A DNA stretch of 64,000 bases from Sphingobacteriaceae bacterium (lineage in GTDB: Bacteria > Bacteroidota > Bacteroidia > Sphingobacteriales > Sphingobacteriaceae): NCBI GenBank assembly GCA_014380615.1, contig JACMJM010000064.1:62001-126000 (forward strand). Direction: 5' to 3'. The position numbers and the translations under genes were made by a program. Every line of letters begins with the position of its first letter. The stretch's first letter is position 1. The notes beneath the pieces were generated by a model. That model had not been told where the DNA came from. It made no database searches and saw nothing but the letters and a program-made list of their open reading frames with translations. Below, piece by piece: positions 60,870 through 64,000 of the stretch.

Positions 60870-62099
60870 CTAGTTAAGATCTAATTCTTTAATCTTCCTG
60901 TACAAGGTACGTTCGGAAATACCAAGTTCTTGCGCAGCAAGCTTTCGTTTTCCTTTATGTTTTTTAAGTGCCTTTCGTATCAGATCAGATTCTTTGTCTA
61001 TTAAAGATAACGACTCTTCAACTTCTTCGGTATGATGACTATAGCCGAAATTTTTATTGTCGTTATCCGGATGATGAAGGGTAACGATGGGCGCGTTAGG
61101 CTGTGCTTGCGGCAATTCTATATCGCTGTACAACTGATGTATTAATTGCGGGTTGGCTGAAACCGCCGCAACATTACCTCCATTTTGTATAATTTCCGCA
61201 ACCAACTTTTTAAGCTCCACCATATCACGCTTCATATCAAAAAGCACTTTATATAGAATGTCTCGTTCTGATATATCCTCCTTTTTATCGTGGTTTAACC
61301 TCATTGGCAAATTACCGCTTTCTTGCGGAATGTACTGCTGTAAACTTAAAACAGTTAAATTTCGGTCTTTTTCAAGTACCGCGATCTGTTCCGCTACATT
61401 CTTTAATTGCCTAACGTTACCCGGCCAGCTATAATTAATAAGCATTTGCTGGGCATCGGCATCCAGCTGCACGTTCGGGCTACGGTATTTATTTGTAAAA
61501 TCGGCTATAAATTTTCTGAAAATTAGATGGATGTCCTCTTTCCGTTCGCGCAAGGCGGGGGTTTTTAAAGGAACCGTGTTTAAACGATAATAAAGATCCT
61601 CTCTAAACTTTCCGTTTTGCACCGCATCAAAAACGTTAACGTTAGTGGCCGCAATAACCCGCACATCTGTTTTCTGCACTTTAGACGAACCCACACGCAG
61701 GTACTCCCCTGATTCTAAAACCCTTAACAAACGAGCCTGTGTGCCCAATGGTAGTTCTGCAACCTCGTCTAAAAAGATAGTACCGCCGTTAACTACCTCG
61801 AAATATCCTTTACGAGCTTCGTGAGCACCGGTAAAAGAGCCTTTTTCGTGACCAAACAATTCGGAATCGATAGTACCCTCGGGGATAGCACCGCAGTTTA
61901 CTGCAATGAAGGGCCCATGTTTGCGGGCACTAAGCTGATGAATGATATGAGAAAACACTTCCTTGCCACTTCCGCTTTCACCTGTGATGAGCACTGAAAT
62001 ATCTGTAGGAGCCACCTGCCTTGCTATATCGATAGCGCGATTAAGGAGTGGCGAATTGCCTATAATACCGAAACGGTTTTTAATGTCTTGTATATCCAT
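60870..62099 (-). CDS. Sigma-54-dependent transcriptional activator
   Basis: A 409-residue bacterial enhancer-binding protein. The AAA+ domain (about 12-240) has Walker A GESGSGKE (40-47), the sigma-54 contact loop GSFTGA (about 86-91) and Walker B GGTIFLDEV (about 108-116). A 90-residue linker and a Fis-type helix-turn-helix (KLAAQELGISERTLYRKIKEL, about 387-407) follow. There is no N-terminal receiver or PAS domain, so activity is probably set by amount or by another protein. It precedes lptE by 2 nt, which suggests an envelope role. Confidence 0.94.
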   Translation of the reverse strand: MDIQDIKNRFGIIGNSPLLNRAIDIARQVAPTDISVLITGESGSGKEVFSHIIHQLSARKHGPFIAVNCGAIPEGTIDSELFGHEKGSFTGAHEARKGYFEVVNGGTIFLDEVAELPLGTQARLLRVLESGEYLRVGSSKVQKTDVRVIAATNVNVFDAVQNGKFREDLYYRLNTVPLKTPALRERKEDIHLIFRKFIADFTNKYRSPNVQLDADAQQMLINYSWPGNVRQLKNVAEQIAVLEKDRNLTVLSLQQYIPQESGNLPMRLNHDKKEDISERDILYKVLFDMKRDMVELKKLVAEIIQNGGNVAAVSANPQLIHQLYSDIELPQAQPNAPIVTLHHPDNDNKNFGYSHHTEEVEESLSLIDKESDLIRKALKKHKGKRKLAAQELGISERTLYRKIKELDLN

Positions 62100-62135
62100 A
62101 AATAAGAGACAAGAGTTAAGAAGCCAGAGTTAAGA

Positions 62136-62504
62136 TTAGGTGCCGGCGTTATTTAAAATTCGTTCTCGAAACGAAAATATCATTTTTTGAACTTCTGAAA
62201 CAAGTGCCAGGCATCCCTCTAATTTCTCTTTTACTCCATAATGTCTTCGTTCGCAAATTAGCAGTTGCGTTTCTGCTTCGTATGATGATGTAAGTGACGT
62301 AGTTAAATACTCGGCGAAATGAATCTTGGTTCTTTTACCCGAGCCTTCCGCAATATTCGACGGGATTGAGCAAGAACTTCTGTTGAGTTGATCTATTAAA
62401 TTAAACCGCTCATCAGGAGGTAAGCCTTTGCAATAGTCATAAGTTAAATCTGTAAAATCCATAGCCTTTTGCCAAATTTTAAGATTCTTGAAATTATGCG
62501 CCAT
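62136..62504 (-). CDS. Four-helix-bundle protein (S23 / 23S rRNA intervening-sequence family)
   Basis: A 122-residue helical protein with the family start NFKNLKIWQKAMDFTDLTYDYCK and the central NRSSCSIPSNIAEGSGKRTKIHFAEYLTTSLTSSYEAETQL (about 45-85). These proteins were first seen inside 23S rRNA intervening sequences and are frequent stand-alone genes in Bacteroidetes; their role is unknown. It lies between miaB and the sigma-54 activator. The flanks carry related short repeats (GAGTTAAG on the 3' side; TTCTTGATTCTAT on the 5' side), which suggests it arrived as a small cassette. Confidence 0.85.
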   Translation of the reverse strand: MAHNFKNLKIWQKAMDFTDLTYDYCKGLPPDERFNLIDQLNRSSCSIPSNIAEGSGKRTKIHFAEYLTTSLTSSYEAETQLLICERRHYGVKEKLEGCLALVSEVQKMIFSFRERILNNAGT

Positions 62505-62545
62505 CGGGGGTTCTTGCTTCCTGATTCTATATTCTTGATTCTATT

Positions 62546-63991
62546 TCAATCCACTATTTTCCCCAGCAAAGTCGCCGTAGTACATTCCTCGGCCAAAACG
62601 TATGCGTATTGTCCTGGTTTATAATTATCATGAACAGGAAATACCACCATAGCATTATGATCGTTTCTGCCGGCATAATGCAGTTTTGATTTTTTGGAGA
62701 ATCCTTCAATTAACACCTTTTGAACTTTACCCAACTGCAATTTTAAACGCCCGTGCGAATGCTGCTGCTGTTTGGCTACAACTTCCTGCAAGCGTCGAAG
62801 CTTAACATCCTCGGGAATATCATCAGTATAGCGTTTTGCCGCCAGAGTTCCGGGCCTTTCCGAGTACATAAACATGTAGGCAAAATCATACTGAACATAA
62901 TCCATCATACTCAGGGTTTCCTGATGTTCTTCTTCCGTTTCGGTACAAAAACCTGTAATCACATCGGTGGAGATAGCACATTCGGGAATGATTCTTCTGA
63001 TCGCGCTTACCCGTTCCATGTACCATTCACGGTCGTAGGTGCGATTCATTAAGTCGAGAACCCTTGAATTGCCCGATTGTACCGGAAGATGGATGTAGTT
63101 ACAAATATTATCGTGTTTAGCGATAGTAAACAAAACCTCATCGGTAATATCTTTAGGATGTGATGTTGAGAAACGCACACGCAATTCCGGATCAACGGCA
63201 GCAACGAGTTCCAACAGGCCCGCGAAATTTACTCGCTGCGTTTCTTCTTCATTTGTCCATTTATACGAGTCTACATTTTGGCCCAGTAAAGTAACTTCCC
63301 GGTAGCCCTCGTTAAAAAGATCCCGTACTTCATTAACTATCGAATGCGGATCGCGGCTTCTCTCCCGGCCCCTGGTAAAAGGTACTACACAGAAAGAACA
63401 CATATTATCACAACCGCGCATAATCGAAACAAATGCGGTTATGCCGTTAGAATTTAACCTTACGGGATTGATGTCCGCATAGGTTTCTTCTCGCGAAAGC
63501 AATACATTAACAGCTTTATTTCCATCATCCACAGAGCCGATAAGATTAGGCAAATCGCGGTATGAATCGGGACCAACTACTACGTCAACCAGTTTTTCTT
63601 CTTCTAAAAATTTCGCTTTTAGGCGTTCGGCCATACAACCCAGCACGCCAACTATAAGTCCGCGGTTCTGTTTTTTTACCGCACCAAACTCGCGTAATCT
63701 ATTGCGAACTTTTTGTTCGGCATTTTCGCGAATAGAGCAGGTATTTATAAACACAACGTCGGCTTCTTTATAATTAGCGGTGGTTTCGAAGCCCATATCT
63801 GTCATGATCGATGCTACAATTTCGCTATCCGAAAAATTCATAGCACAGCCATAGCTTTCTATATACAGCTTTCGTCCGTTGTGTTTTGATGCGGTTTCGA
63901 GTAAGAGTGCTTCGCCCTGTCTCGCTTCATCATGCACCTTAGCGTCCAGCACCGGAGCCATTTCGTTTTCACCTGTAAGCGGATTGTACAT
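62546..63991 (-). CDS. miaB: tRNA-2-methylthio-N6-dimethylallyladenosine synthase MiaB
   Basis: A 481-residue radical-SAM methylthiotransferase that adds the 2-methylthio group to ms2i6A37 of tRNA. The N-terminal UPF0004 domain has the three cluster cysteines ([29 protein letters not shown]). The radical-SAM triad CDNMCSFC is at about 189-196, followed by [12 protein letters not shown]-terminal TRAM domain completes it. The start at 63991 gives a normal length, with some extra N-terminal residues (about 30) before the core. It ends 41 nt before the four-helix gene. Confidence 0.96.
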   Translation of the reverse strand: MYNPLTGENEMAPVLDAKVHDEARQGEALLLETASKHNGRKLYIESYGCAMNFSDSEIVASIMTDMGFETTANYKEADVVFINTCSIRENAEQKVRNRLREFGAVKKQNRGLIVGVLGCMAERLKAKFLEEEKLVDVVVGPDSYRDLPNLIGSVDDGNKAVNVLLSREETYADINPVRLNSNGITAFVSIMRGCDNMCSFCVVPFTRGRERSRDPHSIVNEVRDLFNEGYREVTLLGQNVDSYKWTNEEETQRVNFAGLLELVAAVDPELRVRFSTSHPKDITDEVLFTIAKHDNICNYIHLPVQSGNSRVLDLMNRTYDREWYMERVSAIRRIIPECAISTDVITGFCTETEEEHQETLSMMDYVQYDFAYMFMYSERPGTLAAKRYTDDIPEDVKLRRLQEVVAKQQQHSHGRLKLQLGKVQKVLIEGFSKKSKLHYAGRNDHNAMVVFPVHDNYKPGQYAYVLAEECTTATLLGKIVD

Positions 63992-64000
63992 CGTTATTCT

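Noticed and set aside
1-64000. Possible CRISPR array, tRNA, rRNA or large mobile element
   Set aside because: No set of regularly spaced identical repeats, no complete cloverleaf-like sequence with a TTCGAATC arm in a gap, and no transposase or integrase gene was found on reading.

Overview
The window looks like a chromosomal segment from a Bacteroidetes bacterium, most likely a Sphingobacteriaceae member close to Pedobacter or Mucilaginibacter. The signs are Bacteroidetes-type promoters (TTTG, about 19-20 bp, TAnnTTTG), SusC-like plug and barrel proteins, a Bacteroidetes LptE, and a FucP/SDR/amidohydrolase/FAH fucose set. No rRNA, tRNA or CRISPR array was recognised. The taxonomic call rests on gene content and protein style, not on a marker-gene search.

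Layout. 1-2848: the 3' part of rsmI, a PH/SHOCT protein and lnt. 2890-9273: a LacI regulator with a near-perfect operator at its promoter, then an SSS sugar transporter, an aldo/keto reductase and a Tat-exported IorAB-type molybdenum oxidoreductase. The cofactor genes mocA-like (9270-9857) and xdhC (11694-12860) follow. Between them sits an intruding AAA ATPase with a PD-(D/E)XK-like C-terminus and an unusual promoter with inverted repeats. 12953-15654: a copper module (HMA protein and CopA). 15765-18356: a Bcr/CflA efflux gene with a broken partial copy sharing 73 identical bases; an orphan Cys-rich lipoprotein lies between the copies.

18409-38297 is the metabolic core, all on the minus strand. 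One operon starts at an XRE-cupin regulator (32163), which has a strong promoter and a perfect 21-bp palindrome. It runs through an enolase-family acid-sugar dehydratase, an SDR, an FAH-type 2-keto-3-deoxy-acid dehydratase, an ACS-family acid transporter and a 2-ketoglutarate semialdehyde dehydrogenase. It continues with a secreted propeller, two tandem GH39 enzymes, a secreted PQQ-type sugar dehydrogenase and a cytochrome c. I read this as glycan cleavage and sugar oxidation outside the cytoplasm, uptake of the sugar acid, and a Weimberg-like route to 2-oxoglutarate. The adjacent fuc operon (38297 down to 32405) encodes non-phosphorylative L-fucose oxidation, but no dedicated L-fuconate dehydratase is present within it.

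38470-64000 is mainly housekeeping: an outer-membrane barrel protein, clpS, an enoyl-CoA hydratase, a plug-domain surface protein, dcd, a phosphopantetheinyl transferase, lipB, a GDSL lipoprotein and DUF2752. Next come the RDD/SpoIIM/DUF4129/DUF4350/MoxR/DUF58 membrane-MoxR cluster, mscS, groES-groEL, secG, a large acidic protein, lptE, a sigma-54 activator, a four-helix-bundle protein and miaB. Several intrinsic terminators with long stems separate these units.
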